64,000 nucleotides of DNA from Chitinophaga niabensis (GTDB lineage Bacteria > Bacteroidota > Bacteroidia > Chitinophagales > Chitinophagaceae): contig NZ_FSRA01000001.1 in NCBI RefSeq assembly GCF_900129465.1, forward strand, positions 3,660,482 through 3,724,481, written 5' to 3'. Both the position numbers and the translations under genes were made by a program. Of this stretch, positions 44,245-56,266 are shown in pieces (position 1 is the stretch's first letter; each line of letters opens with the position of its first letter). The notes under the pieces were generated by a model. The model was not told where the DNA came from. It saw nothing but the letters and a program-made list of their open reading frames with translations, and did no database searches.

Positions 44245-45288
44245 TTATTTAACTTTTTCCAGTAACATCTCGGGTTCATCGGTGGTCAGGTAATCCACGC
44301 CCGCTTTCAGGTAAGTATCCATCTGCTCCGGGTTATTCACTGTCCAGATATTCACATTGATGCCATTTTTCTTTGCATCCTTGATGATACTGATATCTTT
44401 ATCGATCACTTTAAAATTGTAGTCAAAACCCCAGATCTTATCCGCTTTCAGTTCTGCCGGTGTTTTATCTCCCATCAGATATGCAATCTTGGCAAAAGGA
44501 TTGAGTTCCACGATCTTTTTGCAGATATTATAGTCGAAGCTGATATAGAGCATCCAGGCCTCACACTGATGTTTGCGGATCAGTTCCACGCATTTTGTAG
44601 CCAGCTCCTCTGCCCTGGCCTTACCTAAACCGGAAGGTTTCAGCTCCAGTACCAGGTGGGTGGTGTTCTGCTTCATGGCCTCGAGGATGTAATCTTCAAA
44701 TAAAGGAACATGATCACCTTTATTTAATGGTATGGAGGTAAGATCTGCGATCAATGTTTCCTCGATCTTTTTATCACCGATATGGTTATCATGAGAAAGC
44801 ACGGGTACGCCATCCTTAGACAGCCATACATCGAATTCAGTACCTTCCGCACCGATGCGGATAGCATCTTTCAGGGAGCTGAGGGAGTTCTGGCTGGAAC
44901 CTGTGTTTTTCCAGGCACCGCGATGGGCTACCACTTTATTACGATGAAAATCATCCCTTACGAGGATAAAGGTTTCACGCTTATCGCCGCTCTGAACGGT
45001 TACGGCATATTTGAAGGAAGGGGTATTAGCCGCCACACTGTTTTTTTTGTTCAGGCGGATTTCGCCTTTTTTGCTGATGGTGAAAAGCCCGGAGGTATCT
45101 TCCACCAGTTTAGCTGCCTGGGCAACGCCCTGTGCATTAAACACCTGTCCCACCAGGGCACCTTTTTTGGCCACGGGGATCTTGTAATTGTTCAACAGCA
45201 GGGAAGGTACCTGCCCATGAACCGCAACTGCTGCCATCAATGCAGGGATCATAATCAGACTTTTGCTCAGTCTATAACGTAGACGCAT
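44245..45288 (-). CDS. Secreted glycerophosphodiester phosphodiesterase (GDPD)
   Basis: This 347-residue protein has a signal peptide (to about VHGQ). Residues about 30-110 form an extra beta domain like a cadherin-type repeat (KKGALVGQVFNAQG, then FKYAVTVQSGDKRETFIL). The GDPD domain (about 117-345) has the catalytic HRGA and ENG-type regions: VAHRGAWKNTGSSQNS, metal-binding GTEFDVWLSKDG and LSHD. It should release sn-glycerol-3-phosphate from glycerophosphodiesters in the periplasm. It is transcribed alone. Confidence 0.93.
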   Translation of the reverse strand: MRLRYRLSKSLIMIPALMAAVAVHGQVPSLLLNNYKIPVAKKGALVGQVFNAQGVAQAAKLVEDTSGLFTISKKGEIRLNKKNSVAANTPSFKYAVTVQSGDKRETFILVRDDFHRNKVVAHRGAWKNTGSSQNSLSSLKDAIRIGAEGTEFDVWLSKDGVPVLSHDNHIGDKKIEETLIADLTSIPLNKGDHVPLFEDYILEAMKQNTTHLVLELKPSGLGKARAEELATKCVELIRKHQCEAWMLYISFDYNICKKIVELNPFAKIAYLMGDKTPAELKADKIWGFDYNFKVIDKDISIIKDAKKNGINVNIWTVNNPEQMDTYLKAGVDYLTTDEPEMLLEKVK

Positions 45289-45507
45289 GGTATTGTGTTT
45301 TTATCTTTCAAATAGTTACTTTTCAACTTACAAGATACTTTTATATTGTTGTATTTTACTTACAATTTAATTTCGTGCCAAGGTAATATGAATCTTTTGT
45401 AAACGTGAATGGTTTTGATTAAATTACCATTAAAGAATAAAAAACCGCCAAAACAGCAACCATATACCATCGCATGCCCCTTAATATCCATGTAAAAACA
45501 ATAGTCC

Positions 45508-47295
45508 ATGTGGCTTAAGCTCCAGATCCGCTCCATCCTCTATGCAGGTACCGCTGGCATTACGGACGATGATCAGCGTGCCCGGATATTACGCAACAAT
45601 GCTGTTGCGCTCTTCACCGCCTTGCTGGCGTTGATCTTTGGTCTCTATTATTATTTTATCTCCAGGGAAAAAATGATCTTGTACGGCGTGCTTACAGAAG
45701 CGACCTGTTTCTTTACGGGTATTTTCTGTAACCGGTTACGGCGCTATACCGCAGCCACCATCATCGTTCAGTTCACCAACCTGCTGGCAGTGGTTTATTT
45801 CGGCTGCCTGCTCAGCCTCAATATGGAAGCCAGCCTGCTGGCCATCTTTATTGTTGGAACTTCCTTCCTGATCCTGAAAGATATCAGCTCCCGGATCATT
45901 TCCATTACTGCCACCTTTGTGGCCCTGGCCTTAATGGAACTCAACAAACTTTACCCGGTGATCACGCCCATTGTATTTGAGCCGGCTACTGCGCTGATGG
46001 TTCATTATACCGCCCCGTTCGTGATCGTATTGCTGAGTTGCCTCACCATTGTATTATATGTCTGGCAGAACGACCGGCTGCTGCTTAAAATAAAGAGTAC
46101 TACCCATAACCTTGAGCAACATGCGGTAGAGCTGGAACGCACGAATGATGCATTGGAAAAAGCCAATCTCACCAAAAGCATTTTCCTCCGGGAAACCAGT
46201 CACGAGATCCGTAATCCCCTGAATGCCATTTTTGGGATCAGCCAGTTACTGATGATGGAAATGGAAAAAACAGACCAGTTAAAATCCATCTCCAAACTGA
46301 TCATCCATCTTCATTCCGCCAGCTACAATGTTACCCAGATCATCAACAATGTGCTGGAATTATCCAAGCTGGAGGCCGGTGTGCTGGACGATGTGCGGAA
46401 GGACCATTTCAATATGCAGGAATGGATCAGCAACATTATCCATATCTACCAGTATGTGGCTGACCTGAAGGGCGTAAAAATTGAATTGGAAATAGACCTG
46501 GACATGCCGGAAAGGATGATCAGCGATAAAGTAAAGCTCACGCAGATTGCCAACAACCTGCTGATCAATGCCATTAAGTTCACTGCGGACAACAGTGTAA
46601 TTAATGTTCACCTGTACCCGGAAAATGATCAGTGGTCTTTAGCTGTAAGTGACCAGGGGCCGGGTATTCCGGAAGAAATGATGCAGGCCATCTTTGATCC
46701 TTTTATCACGCAGCAGGATGCCGCTTTTATTGATGGCACCGGCCTTGGCCTGCCTATCGCCAAACGGCTGACACAGTTATTATATGGAGAGATCAAAGTG
46801 CGGCGCAATGAAGATGGCGGTACTACTTTCATTGCCAGCTTCCCGAAGGAAGAACATGTACTCCCTCCTGCGCCGGCTGAAACTAATTTCCTGGCGGACG
46901 ATGTGGATTATAGTGATAAAGTGATATTGGTAGTGGAAGATAATATGATGAACCAGATGGTGTTCTCCAATTTCCTTTCCCGTTCCCGCTGCAAACTGAT
47001 CTTAGCGGATAATGGCCAGCAGGCACTGGAAAAGGCCAGGATCCAGGTCCCGGACCTGATATTGCTGGATATGCATATGCCGGTGATGGACGGGTATGAA
47101 ACACTCCTGGAACTGAAGAAAGACCCCAGGCTAAAAAATATTCCGGTGGTAGCTATTTCTGCCGATTCATACAAAGAAGCGGTGGAAGAAGTGATGCAGG
47201 CCGGCGCGAATGATTATGTATTGAAACCCGTTCAATTCAGGCCCTTGTATGAAGTGGTGGGAAAATACCTGAAACCCCAACCGGTAGCGATCTGA
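45508..47295 (+). CDS. Hybrid sensor histidine kinase/response regulator
   Basis: This 595-residue membrane protein has about six N-terminal helices (residues 30-185) with little periplasmic loop. A coiled coil and a HisKA domain follow, with phosphoacceptor His231 in ETSHEIRNPLNAI. The HATPase domain has the N-box NNLLINAIKF and the G-boxes SDQGPGIPEEM and GTGLGLPIAKRL. The C-terminal REC domain has Asp521 in LLDMHMPVMDGY. The sensor part looks like a 7TM-type sensor, so the signal probably lies in or at the membrane. No DNA-binding output domain or partner regulator is adjacent. It is convergent to rpoC with a shared terminator. Confidence 0.94.
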   Translation: MWLKLQIRSILYAGTAGITDDDQRARILRNNAVALFTALLALIFGLYYYFISREKMILYGVLTEATCFFTGIFCNRLRRYTAATIIVQFTNLLAVVYFGCLLSLNMEASLLAIFIVGTSFLILKDISSRIISITATFVALALMELNKLYPVITPIVFEPATALMVHYTAPFVIVLLSCLTIVLYVWQNDRLLLKIKSTTHNLEQHAVELERTNDALEKANLTKSIFLRETSHEIRNPLNAIFGISQLLMMEMEKTDQLKSISKLIIHLHSASYNVTQIINNVLELSKLEAGVLDDVRKDHFNMQEWISNIIHIYQYVADLKGVKIELEIDLDMPERMISDKVKLTQIANNLLINAIKFTADNSVINVHLYPENDQWSLAVSDQGPGIPEEMMQAIFDPFITQQDAAFIDGTGLGLPIAKRLTQLLYGEIKVRRNEDGGTTFIASFPKEEHVLPPAPAETNFLADDVDYSDKVILVVEDNMMNQMVFSNFLSRSRCKLILADNGQQALEKARIQVPDLILLDMHMPVMDGYETLLELKKDPRLKNIPVVAISADSYKEAVEEVMQAGANDYVLKPVQFRPLYEVVGKYLKPQPVAI

Positions 47296-47353
47296 AACTA
47301 AAACCGGGAGCAACCTGCTCCCTGCCTTCCAAGATCTGAAAATCCTTTCCCAT

Positions 47354-47384
47354 AAAAAAAGGGAGCGCTTTTCGCGCCCCCTTT
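47354..47384. terminator. Bidirectional terminator between hybrid kinase and rpoC
   Basis: The stem AAAGGG/CCCTTT (47358-47363 with 47379-47384) plus inner GCGC/GCGC (47365-47368 with 47374-47377) has A and T runs on both sides. It ends the rpoBC operon on the - strand and the kinase gene on the + strand. Confidence 0.88.
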
Positions 47385-47417
47385 ATTCTCTATCATTAAC
47401 TACGTTCGAAGTTATAA

Positions 47418-50400
47418 CTATTCCTCTTCGTCAAACTGGAACACTTCTTTAGAAGATGCCAGGATATCATACTCTTCTTTAGAACCTACGATCATGTTTT
47501 CAAACTCTCTCAAACCAGTACCGGCCGGGATCAGGTGACCTGTAATCACATTCTCTTTCAGGCCAAGCATATCATCTGTTTTACCGTTGATGGCTGCAGA
47601 AGACAGTACTTTGGTAGTTTCCTGGAAGGATGCGGCAGAGATCCAGCTGTGTGTACCGAGGGATGCTTTGGTGATACCAAGCAACAGCGGGCTGGACGTT
47701 GCAGATTCCGCATCGCGGTATTCCACAAGTTTCTTGTCCGCACGGCGTAACACGGAGTTCTCTTCACGAACCTGGCGCAGTGATACGATCTGACCAGCTT
47801 TCATGCTGGTAGAATCGCCTGCTTCGGTTACTACTTTCTTATCGTATATCTGATCGTTTTCTTCAAAGAATTCAAACTTATCGGTAGTGTCGCCTTCCAG
47901 GAAGCGGGTATCTCCCGGATCCTCGATGGTTACTTTACGCATCATCTGACGCACGATCACCTCAATGTGTTTGTCGTTGATCTTCACACCCTGTAAGCGG
48001 TATACCTCCTGAATTTCATTCACCAGGTATTCCTGAACAGCAAACGGTCCTTTAATAGACAGGATGTCTGCAGGTGTAATAGAACCATCGGACAATGCGG
48101 TACCTGCTTTCACGAAGTCACCATCCTGTACAAGGATGTGGCGTGTCAACGGAACGAGGTACTTCTTGATATGTGATTCGCGGCTTTCGATGATGATCTC
48201 ACGGTTACCACGTTTGATGTTACCAAATGCTACCACACCATCAATTTCAGAAACGATGGCAGGGTTGCTCGGGTTACGTGCTTCAAAGAGCTCCGTAACA
48301 CGTGGCAGACCACCCGTGATGTCTCTCAGCTTACCGATCACGCGTGGGATCTTCACAATCACCTGACCCGCTTTCACGGAAGCACCTTCTTCGAGTATTA
48401 CGTGAGAACCTACAGGTAAGTTGTAAGATTTGCTTTCCTTGTTACCATCAACGATGAGGGAAGGGATCTTGTTCTTATCCTTGGTTTCGATAACCACTTT
48501 TTCACGGTGACCTGTTTGCTCATCCGCTTCTTCGCGGTAAGTGATACCATCGATGATGCTATCAAAACGGATCTTACCGGCAATTTCAGAAACGATAACG
48601 GCGTTGAACGGATCCCAGAAGCAGATCACATCACCTTTCACTACTTTCTGACCATCTTTCACTACCAGGGTAGATCCATAAGGTACGTTGTTAGTGATCA
48701 GGAGACGGTCGTTCTTCACATCCATGATCCTCAATTCACCGGTACGGCCGATAACCACCTGTACTTTTTCACCTTCACCGTTTTCGAATGTGGTCGTACG
48801 CAAGCCATCGAACTGAACAGTGCCATCAAATTTAGCAGTGAGGGTAGACTCTACTGATGCAGAGCCGGCCACACCACCCACGTGGAAGGTACGGAGTGTC
48901 AGCTGTGTACCTGGTTCACCGATGGACTGTGCTGCGATGATACCAACGGCATCCCCACGTTGTGTGGTGTACCCGGTGGCAAGGTTTTTACCATAACATT
49001 TCACACACACCCCTCTGCGGCTTTCGCAGGTAAGTACAGAACGGATCTCTACTGTTTCAATGGTGCTATCTTCAATATGTTTGGCAATTTCTTCTGTTAT
49101 TTCCTGACCTGTAGATACGATCAGCTCTTCAGTGATCGGATCAAACACATCGTGCAGGGAAGTACGGCCCAGGATACGATCGTACAGTGGTTCTACCACC
49201 TCTTCGTTATCTTTCAGGGCAGCAGTTGCAATACCACGGAGGGTACCGCAATCTTCTTCCGTGATCACCACATCCTGTGCAACGTCTACGAGACGACGGG
49301 TCAGGTAACCCGCATCCGCCGTTTTCAACGCTGTATCCGCAAGACCCTTACGGGCACCGTGCGTAGAGATGAAGTATTCCAATACGTTCAGACCATCTTT
49401 AAAGTTGGAAAGGATCGGGTTCTCGATGATCTCGGAACCGGAAGAACCACTCTTACGCGGTTTTGCCATCAATCCTCTCAAACCAGCCAGCTGTTTGATC
49501 TGTTGTTTAGAACCACGCGCACCGGAATCCAACATCATGTATACTGAGTTGAACCCTTGTTTATCATTGGCGAGCTCACGGATCAGTGTTTCGGTCACTT
49601 TCGTGTCCACACGGCTCCAGATGTCAATGATCTGGTTGTAACGTTCGTTGTTGGTGATCAGACCTGTGTTGTAGTTATCCCACACTTCATCCACCTCGCC
49701 GGACGCGCCGTCGATCATGAGTTGTTTAGCTTCAGGGATGATCAGGTCATTGATATTAAAGGACAATCCACCACGGAATGCTGTACGGAAACCAAGGGTC
49801 TTGATATCGTCCAGGAATTTCGCAGTTTTTGGAATGTCTGTTGCTTTAATGATATCACCGATGATCTCACGCAGCGATTTCTTAGTGAGCAGGGCATTTA
49901 CGAAGCCTGCTTCACGCGGAACGAACTGGTTAAAGATCACACGGCCTACTGTAGTTTCGATCAGCTTTCTTTCCAGTGTGCCATCCGCTTTACGGATATC
50001 TGCTTTTACGCGGATGTTAGCGTGCAGGTCAACCCGGCCTTCGTTGTAAGCAATGATCACTTCTTCAGCAGAGTAGAAGGCTTTACCTTCTCCTTTGATC
50101 ACTTCTTCAGCTGTAGTTTTCTTACCCTTGGAGATGTAATACAGACCGAGTACCATGTCCTGAGAAGGCAGGGTGATTGGTGTACCATTCTGAGGGTTAA
50201 GGATGTTGTGGCTGGAGAGCATCAGTAACTGGGCTTCCAGGATAGCAGCGTTGCTCAAAGGAACGTGTACCGCCATCTGGTCACCATCGAAGTCAGCGTT
50301 GAACGCAGAACACACCAGCGGGTGAAGCTGGATTGCTTTACCTTCCACCAGTTTGGGCTGGAATGCCTGGATAGACAAACGGTGAAGGGTTGGAGCACGG

Positions 50401-51713
50401 TTCAGCATCACCGGGTGACCTTTCAGTACATTCTCCAGGATATCCCAAACCACTGCTTCTTTTCTATCTACGAGCTTTTTAGCTGATTTAACTGTTTTTA
50501 CGATACCTCTTTCGATGAGCTTACGGATAATGAACGGTTTGAACAGTTCAGCAGCCATATCTTTCGGTAAACCACATTCGTGCAGTTTCAGTTCAGGACC
50601 TACCACGATAACGGAACGACCGGAATAGTCAACACGTTTACCGAGCAGGTTCTGACGGAAACGACCTTGTTTACCTTTCAGTACATCGGAGAGAGATTTC
50701 AGTGCACGTCCGCCTTCTGCTTTAACGGCGTTGGATTTCCTGGAGTTGTCGAACAGGGAATCCACCGCTTCCTGCAACATCCGTTTTTCGTTCCGTAAGA
50801 TCACCTCTGGCGCCTTGATCTCGATCAGGCGTTTGAGACGGTTGTTACGGATGATCACACGGCGGTACAGGTCGTTCAGGTCAGAAGAAGCAAAACGGCC
50901 ACCATCCAATGGTACAAGCGGACGTAATTCCGGTGGTACAACTGGAATGTATTGCATCACCATCCATTCCGGACGGTTATCAACACGGCCATTGGCATCA
51001 CGGAAAGCTTCCACCACACTCAAACGTTTCAGCGCTTCCGCTTTACGTTGCTGGGAAGTTTCAGTGGCAGCCTGGTTGCGGAGCTGGTAAGAAAGACCGT
51101 CCAGATCAATGCGGGACAGCATCATTTCTACCGCTTCAGCACCCATTTTGGCGATGAATTTATTCGGATCTTCATCCGGCAGCATCTGGTTGTCTTTCGG
51201 AAGGGTATCCAGGATATCCAGGTACTCTTCTTCAGTGAGCAGATCGCTGTAGTTCAGTCCTTTCTCCTGTTTCACTCCGCTTTGGATGATCACGTATCTT
51301 TCATAATACACGATCGTTTCCAGTTTCTTGGAGCTCATACCGAGCAGGTAACCGATTTTATTAGGTAATGATTTGAAATACCAGATATGAACAACAGGCA
51401 CTACTAAACGAATATGACCCATTCTTTCACGACGTACTTTCTTCTCTGTCACTTCTACACCACAACGGTCGCACACAATGCCTTTATAACGGATACGCTT
51501 ATATTTTCCGCAATAACATTCGTAATCCTTTACAGGTCCGAATATCCTTTCGCAGAACAAACCATCACGTTCGGGTTTGTAAGTACGGTAGTTGATGGTT
51601 TCGGGTTTCAGCACTTCTCCATAAGAACGCTCCAGGATGGTATCCGGAGAAGCGAGACTAATGGTGATGTTACTGAAATTTGATTTAGGACGATTTTCTT
51701 TTTTGATGGCCAT
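47418..51713 (-). CDS. rpoC: DNA-directed RNA polymerase subunit beta'
   Basis: This 1431-residue beta' subunit is the catalytic half of RNA polymerase. The active-site loop [15 protein letters not shown] holds the three Asp that bind Mg2+. The N-terminal zinc site (CYCGKYKR ... CDRCG) and the second zinc site (CGTLRG, then [13 protein letters not shown]) are complete. The bridge-helix and trigger-loop regions appear intact ([19 protein letters not shown]). The gene follows rpoB after 120 bases that contain a hairpin. Length and order are standard for Bacteroidota. It is the last gene of the rplK-rpoC operon. Confidence 0.99.
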   Translation of the reverse strand: MAIKKENRPKSNFSNITISLASPDTILERSYGEVLKPETINYRTYKPERDGLFCERIFGPVKDYECYCGKYKRIRYKGIVCDRCGVEVTEKKVRRERMGHIRLVVPVVHIWYFKSLPNKIGYLLGMSSKKLETIVYYERYVIIQSGVKQEKGLNYSDLLTEEEYLDILDTLPKDNQMLPDEDPNKFIAKMGAEAVEMMLSRIDLDGLSYQLRNQAATETSQQRKAEALKRLSVVEAFRDANGRVDNRPEWMVMQYIPVVPPELRPLVPLDGGRFASSDLNDLYRRVIIRNNRLKRLIEIKAPEVILRNEKRMLQEAVDSLFDNSRKSNAVKAEGGRALKSLSDVLKGKQGRFRQNLLGKRVDYSGRSVIVVGPELKLHECGLPKDMAAELFKPFIIRKLIERGIVKTVKSAKKLVDRKEAVVWDILENVLKGHPVMLNRAPTLHRLSIQAFQPKLVEGKAIQLHPLVCSAFNADFDGDQMAVHVPLSNAAILEAQLLMLSSHNILNPQNGTPITLPSQDMVLGLYYISKGKKTTAEEVIKGEGKAFYSAEEVIIAYNEGRVDLHANIRVKADIRKADGTLERKLIETTVGRVIFNQFVPREAGFVNALLTKKSLREIIGDIIKATDIPKTAKFLDDIKTLGFRTAFRGGLSFNINDLIIPEAKQLMIDGASGEVDEVWDNYNTGLITNNERYNQIIDIWSRVDTKVTETLIRELANDKQGFNSVYMMLDSGARGSKQQIKQLAGLRGLMAKPRKSGSSGSEIIENPILSNFKDGLNVLEYFISTHGARKGLADTALKTADAGYLTRRLVDVAQDVVITEEDCGTLRGIATAALKDNEEVVEPLYDRILGRTSLHDVFDPITEELIVSTGQEITEEIAKHIEDSTIETVEIRSVLTCESRRGVCVKCYGKNLATGYTTQRGDAVGIIAAQSIGEPGTQLTLRTFHVGGVAGSASVESTLTAKFDGTVQFDGLRTTTFENGEGEKVQVVIGRTGELRIMDVKNDRLLITNNVPYGSTLVVKDGQKVVKGDVICFWDPFNAVIVSEIAGKIRFDSIIDGITYREEADEQTGHREKVVIETKDKNKIPSLIVDGNKESKSYNLPVGSHVILEEGASVKAGQVIVKIPRVIGKLRDITGGLPRVTELFEARNPSNPAIVSEIDGVVAFGNIKRGNREIIIESRESHIKKYLVPLTRHILVQDGDFVKAGTALSDGSITPADILSIKGPFAVQEYLVNEIQEVYRLQGVKINDKHIEVIVRQMMRKVTIEDPGDTRFLEGDTTDKFEFFEENDQIYDKKVVTEAGDSTSMKAGQIVSLRQVREENSVLRRADKKLVEYRDAESATSSPLLLGITKASLGTHSWISAASFQETTKVLSSAAINGKTDDMLGLKENVITGHLIPAGTGLREFENMIVGSKEEYDILASSKEVFQFDEEE

Positions 51714-51791
51714 TATATGTTATTTAAAGAAAACTCATTGGAAATGCATGGTCTGAGATGCCATGGCCTGTTTGTCTTCACATGATTATAC

Positions 51792-51819
51792 GGCAGCTCC
51801 CGCTTGTGCGGGAACTGCC
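51792..51819 (-). other. Hairpin between rpoB and rpoC
   Basis: An 11-bp stem with one mismatch (GGCAG/CTGCC at 51792-51796 and 51815-51819, TCCCGC/GCGGGA at 51798-51803 and 51808-51813) closes a TTGT loop, 15 bases past the rpoB stop. No U-tract follows on the - strand, so a processing or mRNA-stability role is more likely than termination. Confidence 0.65.
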
Positions 51820-51833
51820 TATATATAATAATC

Positions 51834-54800
51834 TTAATCAAACTTCAGGTCCAGACCGAGACCACGTAACTCATGGATCAATACGTTGAAGGACTCAGGT
51901 ACACCGGCTTTCGGTATATTGTCTCCCTTCACGATTGCTTCATAAGCTTTCGCACGGCCTACGATATCATCGGACTTAATTGTGAGCAACTCTTGCAGGA
52001 TGTTGGCGGCACCGTATGCTTCCAGGGCCCATACCTCCATCTCACCAAAACGCTGACCACCGAACTGGGCTTTACCACCCAGCGGCTGTTGCGTAATGAG
52101 ACTGTATGGTCCGATAGAACGGGCGTGCATCTTGTCGTCCACCATGTGGCTCAGTTTAAGCATGTAGATAATACCTACTGTTGCTTTCTGGTGGAAGCGC
52201 TCGCCGGTTTCTCCATCACTCAGGTAAGTGTGGCCGAAGCTTGGCAATTTAGCTTCAGTGATGTATTCTGCGATCTCTTCCACGCTCGCACCATCGAAGA
52301 TAGGCGTGGCGAATCTTACACCCAGTTTCTGACCGGCCCATCCAAGAACGGTTTCATAGATCTGACCAAGGTTCATCCGTGAAGGTACCCCAAGTGGGTT
52401 CAACACGATATCAACCGGGGTTCCATCTTCCAGGAATGGCATATCCTCATCGCGTACGATCTTAGCCACGATACCCTTGTTACCGTGACGGCCTGCCATC
52501 TTATCCCCTACTTTCAGCTTACGTTTGCTGGCCAGGTAAACCTTAGCCAGTTTCAGTACGCCCGCTGGCAGTTCATCACCGATAGAGATGTTGAACTTCT
52601 CACGTTTGTAGCGGCCCAGCTCCTCGTTGTACTTAATGTTAAAGTTGTGGAGGAGGAAGTTGATCTGGTCGTTTGTTTCCTGATCAGTTGTCCAACCCAA
52701 TGGGTTTACAAACTGGAAGTCAACATTCGCCAGGTTCTTGTTGGAGAATTTAGAGCCTTTGGAGATCAGTACTTCACCGTAAGTGTTGGTGATACCTGCA
52801 GACGTTTTGTCTTTCAGCAGCAGCAACAATTTACTCATCAGCACTTCCATCAGGTCTTCTTCATTCTTCTGATGTATCTTTTCCAATTTCTCCAATGCCG
52901 CTTTTTCACGGGTTTTGGAGTTCTTGTCTTTCTTAGCGCGGGAGAACAGCTTCTTGTCGATCACCACACCTTCTGTAGATGGTGGTGCCTTCAGGGAAGC
53001 ATCTTTCGCATCGGAAGCTTTATCACCGAAGATCGCTCTTAAGAGTTTTTCTTCAGGAGAAGGATCAGATTCACCACGTGGGGTGATCTTACCGATCAGG
53101 ATATCTCCTTCTTTAATATGCGCACCTACACGGATGATACCGTTCTGATCCAGGTCCTTGGTGGCTTCTTCGCTCACGTTCGGAATATCCGGAGTCAGTT
53201 CTTCTTCACCCAGTTTAGTGTCACGTACTTCCAGTTCGTATTCGTCGATATGAATAGAGGTGAACCAATCTTCTTTGGCAACACGCTCAGAGATCACGAT
53301 CGCATCCTCGAAGTTGTATCCTTTCCATGGCATGAAGGCCACTTTCAGGTTACGGCCGAGGGCCAGCTCACCTGCACGGGTAGCGTATCCTTCTGTTAAG
53401 AAGTCTCCTTCTACCACTCTTTGTCCTTTCTTCACAGCAGGACGGAGGTTGATACAGGTGCTTTGGTTGGTTTTAACGAACTTGGTCAGTTGGTAGATGA
53501 TCAGATCATCTTCAAAGCTTACCAGTTTCTGCATTTCGTCGCGCTCATAGCGAACATGGATCTCATTTGCATCCACGAACTCTACCACACCTTTACCGTT
53601 TGCAGTGATCTGCAGGCGGGAGTCGCGTGCTGCTTTTCCTTCCAGGCCGGTACCTACGATAGGCACCTGTGGATTGATCAGCGGTACAGCCTGACGTTGC
53701 ATGTTTGATCCCATCAACGCACGGTTGGCGTCATCATGTTCCAGGAACGGGATCAGGGAAGCGCTCAAACCAACGATCTGGTTCGGAGCCACGTCCATAT
53801 ATTCTACTTCTCCACGGTCCAGGATCGGGAAGTCGCCGGTTTCGCGGGACTTCACTTTCTCGTTGGTGAAGGAGCCTTTATCGTCCAACGGAGCGTTGGC
53901 CTGGGCTATCTTAACAGAATCTTCTTCTTCAGCGCTCAGGTATTCGATCTTGCTCATATCCACTTTACCGTCTTTTACTTTACGGTAAGGTGTTTCAATG
54001 AATCCCATTTCATTCACCATGGCGTGTACGCACAGGGTGGAGATCAGACCGATGTTTGGTCCTTCAGGGGTTTCGATCGTACAGAGACGGCCGTAGTGGG
54101 AATAGTGTACGTCACGTACCTCAAAACCTGCTCTCTCCCTGCTCAAACCGCCGGGCCCGAGTGCGGAGATCCTGCGTTTGTGCGTGATCTCAGACAGTGG
54201 GTTGGTCTGGTCCAGGAATTGAGACAACTGAGAAGTACCGAAGAAGGAATTGATCACGGAGGACAAAGTTCTCGCATTGATCAGGTCCACTGGCGTAAAC
54301 ACCTCGTTATCCCTTACGTTCATTCTTTCACGGATGGTACGGGCCATACGGGCCAGACCTACGCCGAATTGCGCATAGAGCTGTTCTCCCACGGTACGTA
54401 CACGACGGTTGCTCAGGTGATCGATATCATCGATATCAGCTTTACCGTTGGTCAGTTGAACCAGGTATTTGATGATGGCGATAATATCCAGCTTGGTGAG
54501 CACTTTCATGTCCAGCGGAGTAGGCAAGCCCAACTTGCGGTTGATCTTGTAACGGCCTACATCTCCGAGGTCATAACGTTTATCAGAGAAGAATAATTTA
54601 TCGATGATACCCCTTGCTGTTTCGTCATCCGGCGCATCGGCACCACGCAATTGGCGGTAGATGTGCTGAACGGCTTCCAGTTCGGAGTTAGATGTATCTT
54701 TGTTGAGGGTGTTATAGATGATGGCAAAGTCGCCGCTCACCTCTTCTTTCTGCACAAATACAGATTTCACGCCCATGTCTGTGATCAGCTCGATATTGGT

Positions 54801-55643
54801 TTCATCCAGGAAGCTGTCGCGTTCCAGAACGATCTCATTTCTTTCGATGCTCACCACCTCACCGGTATCCTCATCCACGAAATCTTCCACCCAGCTACGT
54901 AAAACGCGGGCAGCCAGCTTTTTGCCGGTGTATTTTTCCAGGTTCTTGCGGTCTGCTTTAACTTCGTCAGCCATACCAAACAGCTCCAGGATATCCTTGT
55001 CTGTTTCGTAGCCGATGGCACGCAACAGGGTGGTTACCGGGAATTTCTTCTTACGGTCGATGTACGCGTACATCACATTATTGATGTCCGTCGCAAACTC
55101 CATCCAGGCTCCTTTGAAGGGGATTACCCTTGCAGAGTAGATCTTGGTACCGTTTGGATGTACAGATTGACCAAAGAATACACCAGGAGAACGATGGAGT
55201 TGAGATACAACTACCCGTTCAGCACCGTTGATCACGAATGTGCCCCTTGGGGTCATGTAAGGGATATTCCCGAGGAATACGTCCTGTACAATTGTCTGGA
55301 AGTCTACGTGCTCCTCGTCGTTACAGCTCAGACGGAGTTTTGCTTTGAGCGGCACGGAGTACGTAAGCCCCCGCTCAATACACTCTTCGATGGTATAACG
55401 CGGAGGGTCTACGAAATAATCAAGGAATTCCAGATTGAAGATATTTCTCGTATCTGTGATCGGGAAGTTTTCCTTGAATACTTTAAAAAGGCCTTCGTTG
55501 TTTCGCTTGTCTGGTGTGGTTTCTAATTGGAAGAAATCCTTGAAAGATTGAATTTGGATAGCCAACAGATCCGGTGTCTCAGCAACTTGTTTGATCTTTC
55601 CAAAATTAATTCTTTCGTTAGTTTGGGCTTTTTTTAGAGACAT
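51834..55643 (-). CDS. rpoB: DNA-directed RNA polymerase subunit beta
   Basis: This 1269-residue beta subunit has the rifampicin pocket [20 protein letters not shown] ... SALGPGG, where the Asp, His and Ser positions that commonly mutate in resistant strains carry the wild-type residues. Other hallmarks are [30 protein letters not shown] and the C-terminal block [19 protein letters not shown]. It lies 163 bases after rplL, with a strong hairpin between (55752-55781). It is cotranscribed with the ribosomal proteins upstream and with rpoC downstream. Confidence 0.99.
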   Translation of the reverse strand: MSLKKAQTNERINFGKIKQVAETPDLLAIQIQSFKDFFQLETTPDKRNNEGLFKVFKENFPITDTRNIFNLEFLDYFVDPPRYTIEECIERGLTYSVPLKAKLRLSCNDEEHVDFQTIVQDVFLGNIPYMTPRGTFVINGAERVVVSQLHRSPGVFFGQSVHPNGTKIYSARVIPFKGAWMEFATDINNVMYAYIDRKKKFPVTTLLRAIGYETDKDILELFGMADEVKADRKNLEKYTGKKLAARVLRSWVEDFVDEDTGEVVSIERNEIVLERDSFLDETNIELITDMGVKSVFVQKEEVSGDFAIIYNTLNKDTSNSELEAVQHIYRQLRGADAPDDETARGIIDKLFFSDKRYDLGDVGRYKINRKLGLPTPLDMKVLTKLDIIAIIKYLVQLTNGKADIDDIDHLSNRRVRTVGEQLYAQFGVGLARMARTIRERMNVRDNEVFTPVDLINARTLSSVINSFFGTSQLSQFLDQTNPLSEITHKRRISALGPGGLSRERAGFEVRDVHYSHYGRLCTIETPEGPNIGLISTLCVHAMVNEMGFIETPYRKVKDGKVDMSKIEYLSAEEEDSVKIAQANAPLDDKGSFTNEKVKSRETGDFPILDRGEVEYMDVAPNQIVGLSASLIPFLEHDDANRALMGSNMQRQAVPLINPQVPIVGTGLEGKAARDSRLQITANGKGVVEFVDANEIHVRYERDEMQKLVSFEDDLIIYQLTKFVKTNQSTCINLRPAVKKGQRVVEGDFLTEGYATRAGELALGRNLKVAFMPWKGYNFEDAIVISERVAKEDWFTSIHIDEYELEVRDTKLGEEELTPDIPNVSEEATKDLDQNGIIRVGAHIKEGDILIGKITPRGESDPSPEEKLLRAIFGDKASDAKDASLKAPPSTEGVVIDKKLFSRAKKDKNSKTREKAALEKLEKIHQKNEEDLMEVLMSKLLLLLKDKTSAGITNTYGEVLISKGSKFSNKNLANVDFQFVNPLGWTTDQETNDQINFLLHNFNIKYNEELGRYKREKFNISIGDELPAGVLKLAKVYLASKRKLKVGDKMAGRHGNKGIVAKIVRDEDMPFLEDGTPVDIVLNPLGVPSRMNLGQIYETVLGWAGQKLGVRFATPIFDGASVEEIAEYITEAKLPSFGHTYLSDGETGERFHQKATVGIIYMLKLSHMVDDKMHARSIGPYSLITQQPLGGKAQFGGQRFGEMEVWALEAYGAANILQELLTIKSDDIVGRAKAYEAIVKGDNIPKAGVPESFNVLIHELRGLGLDLKFD

Positions 55644-55751
55644 ATTCGAAGTTAGCAGTTAATATAACTTGTATGAATAAGGGAAATTAATGATTCTTTG
55701 TCAAATACATCGAAATTCTTGTCTATTGAAGGACACTTTCCCAAAGGGGTA

Positions 55752-55781
55752 AGGTCAAAAGTGCAAAAGCACTTTTGACCT
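55752..55781 (-). other. Perfect 13-bp hairpin between rplL and rpoB
   Basis: Arms 55752-55764 and 55769-55781 pair without mismatch around an AAAA/UUUU loop, 25 bases past the rplL stop. No U-tract follows on the - strand. The position equals that of the E. coli attenuator and RNase III site, which lowers rpoBC expression relative to the ribosomal proteins. Confidence 0.75.
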
Positions 55782-55806
55782 CAAAAAGATGTATCTAAAC
55801 AAAGAA

Positions 55807-56181
55807 TTACTGAATTTCAACTTCAGCGCCAGCTTCAGTCAGCTTCGCTTTCAGGTCTTCTGCTTCAGCCTTGGCTACGCCTTCTTTGATAGCTTTAGGA
55901 GCACCGTCTACCAGTTCCTTAGCTTCTTTCAGACCAAGACCGGTCAGATCCTTAACGATCTTCACTACGTTCAGCTTGCTTGCGCCAGCAGATTTCAGGA
56001 TTACGTTAAAGGCAGTTTTTTCCTCAGCAGCAGCGGCTCCACCACCACCATCAGCAGCTACAACAACTGCAGCAGCAGCTGGTTCGATACCGTATTCGCT
56101 TTTCAGTACGTCTGCGAGTTCTTGAACTTCTTTAACAGTAAGACCTACTAATTGTTCAGCTAATGCTTTTACGTCTGCCAT
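55807..56181 (-). CDS. rplL: 50S ribosomal protein L7/L12
   Basis: This 124-residue protein has the N-terminal dimerisation helices (about 1-33), a glycine/alanine hinge (about 40-52) and the C-terminal factor-binding domain ([20 protein letters not shown] to the end). Dimers sit on L10 and recruit EF-Tu, EF-G and IF2. The gene follows rplJ after 85 bases. Length and sequence are ordinary for the family. Confidence 0.99.
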   Translation of the reverse strand: MADVKALAEQLVGLTVKEVQELADVLKSEYGIEPAAAAVVVAADGGGGAAAAEEKTAFNVILKSAGASKLNVVKIVKDLTGLGLKEAKELVDGAPKAIKEGVAKAEAEDLKAKLTEAGAEVEIQ

Positions 56182-56266
56182 TGTATGATATTTTTGAAAT
56201 TGTTTTTTAAAATTTGTTGTTGTTTATATTGTGACTTGGAAGCCATGTTAATTGGGCCACTGTAGC

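Noticed and set aside
49557..50228. Long open frame opposite rpoC (223 codons)
   Set aside because: Shadow of the rpoC frame with unlikely composition and no start context.
53736..54596. Long open frame opposite rpoB (286 codons)
   Set aside because: It mirrors the rpoB reading frame, has Cys/Phe/His-rich composition and no recognisable domain; rpoB is certain.
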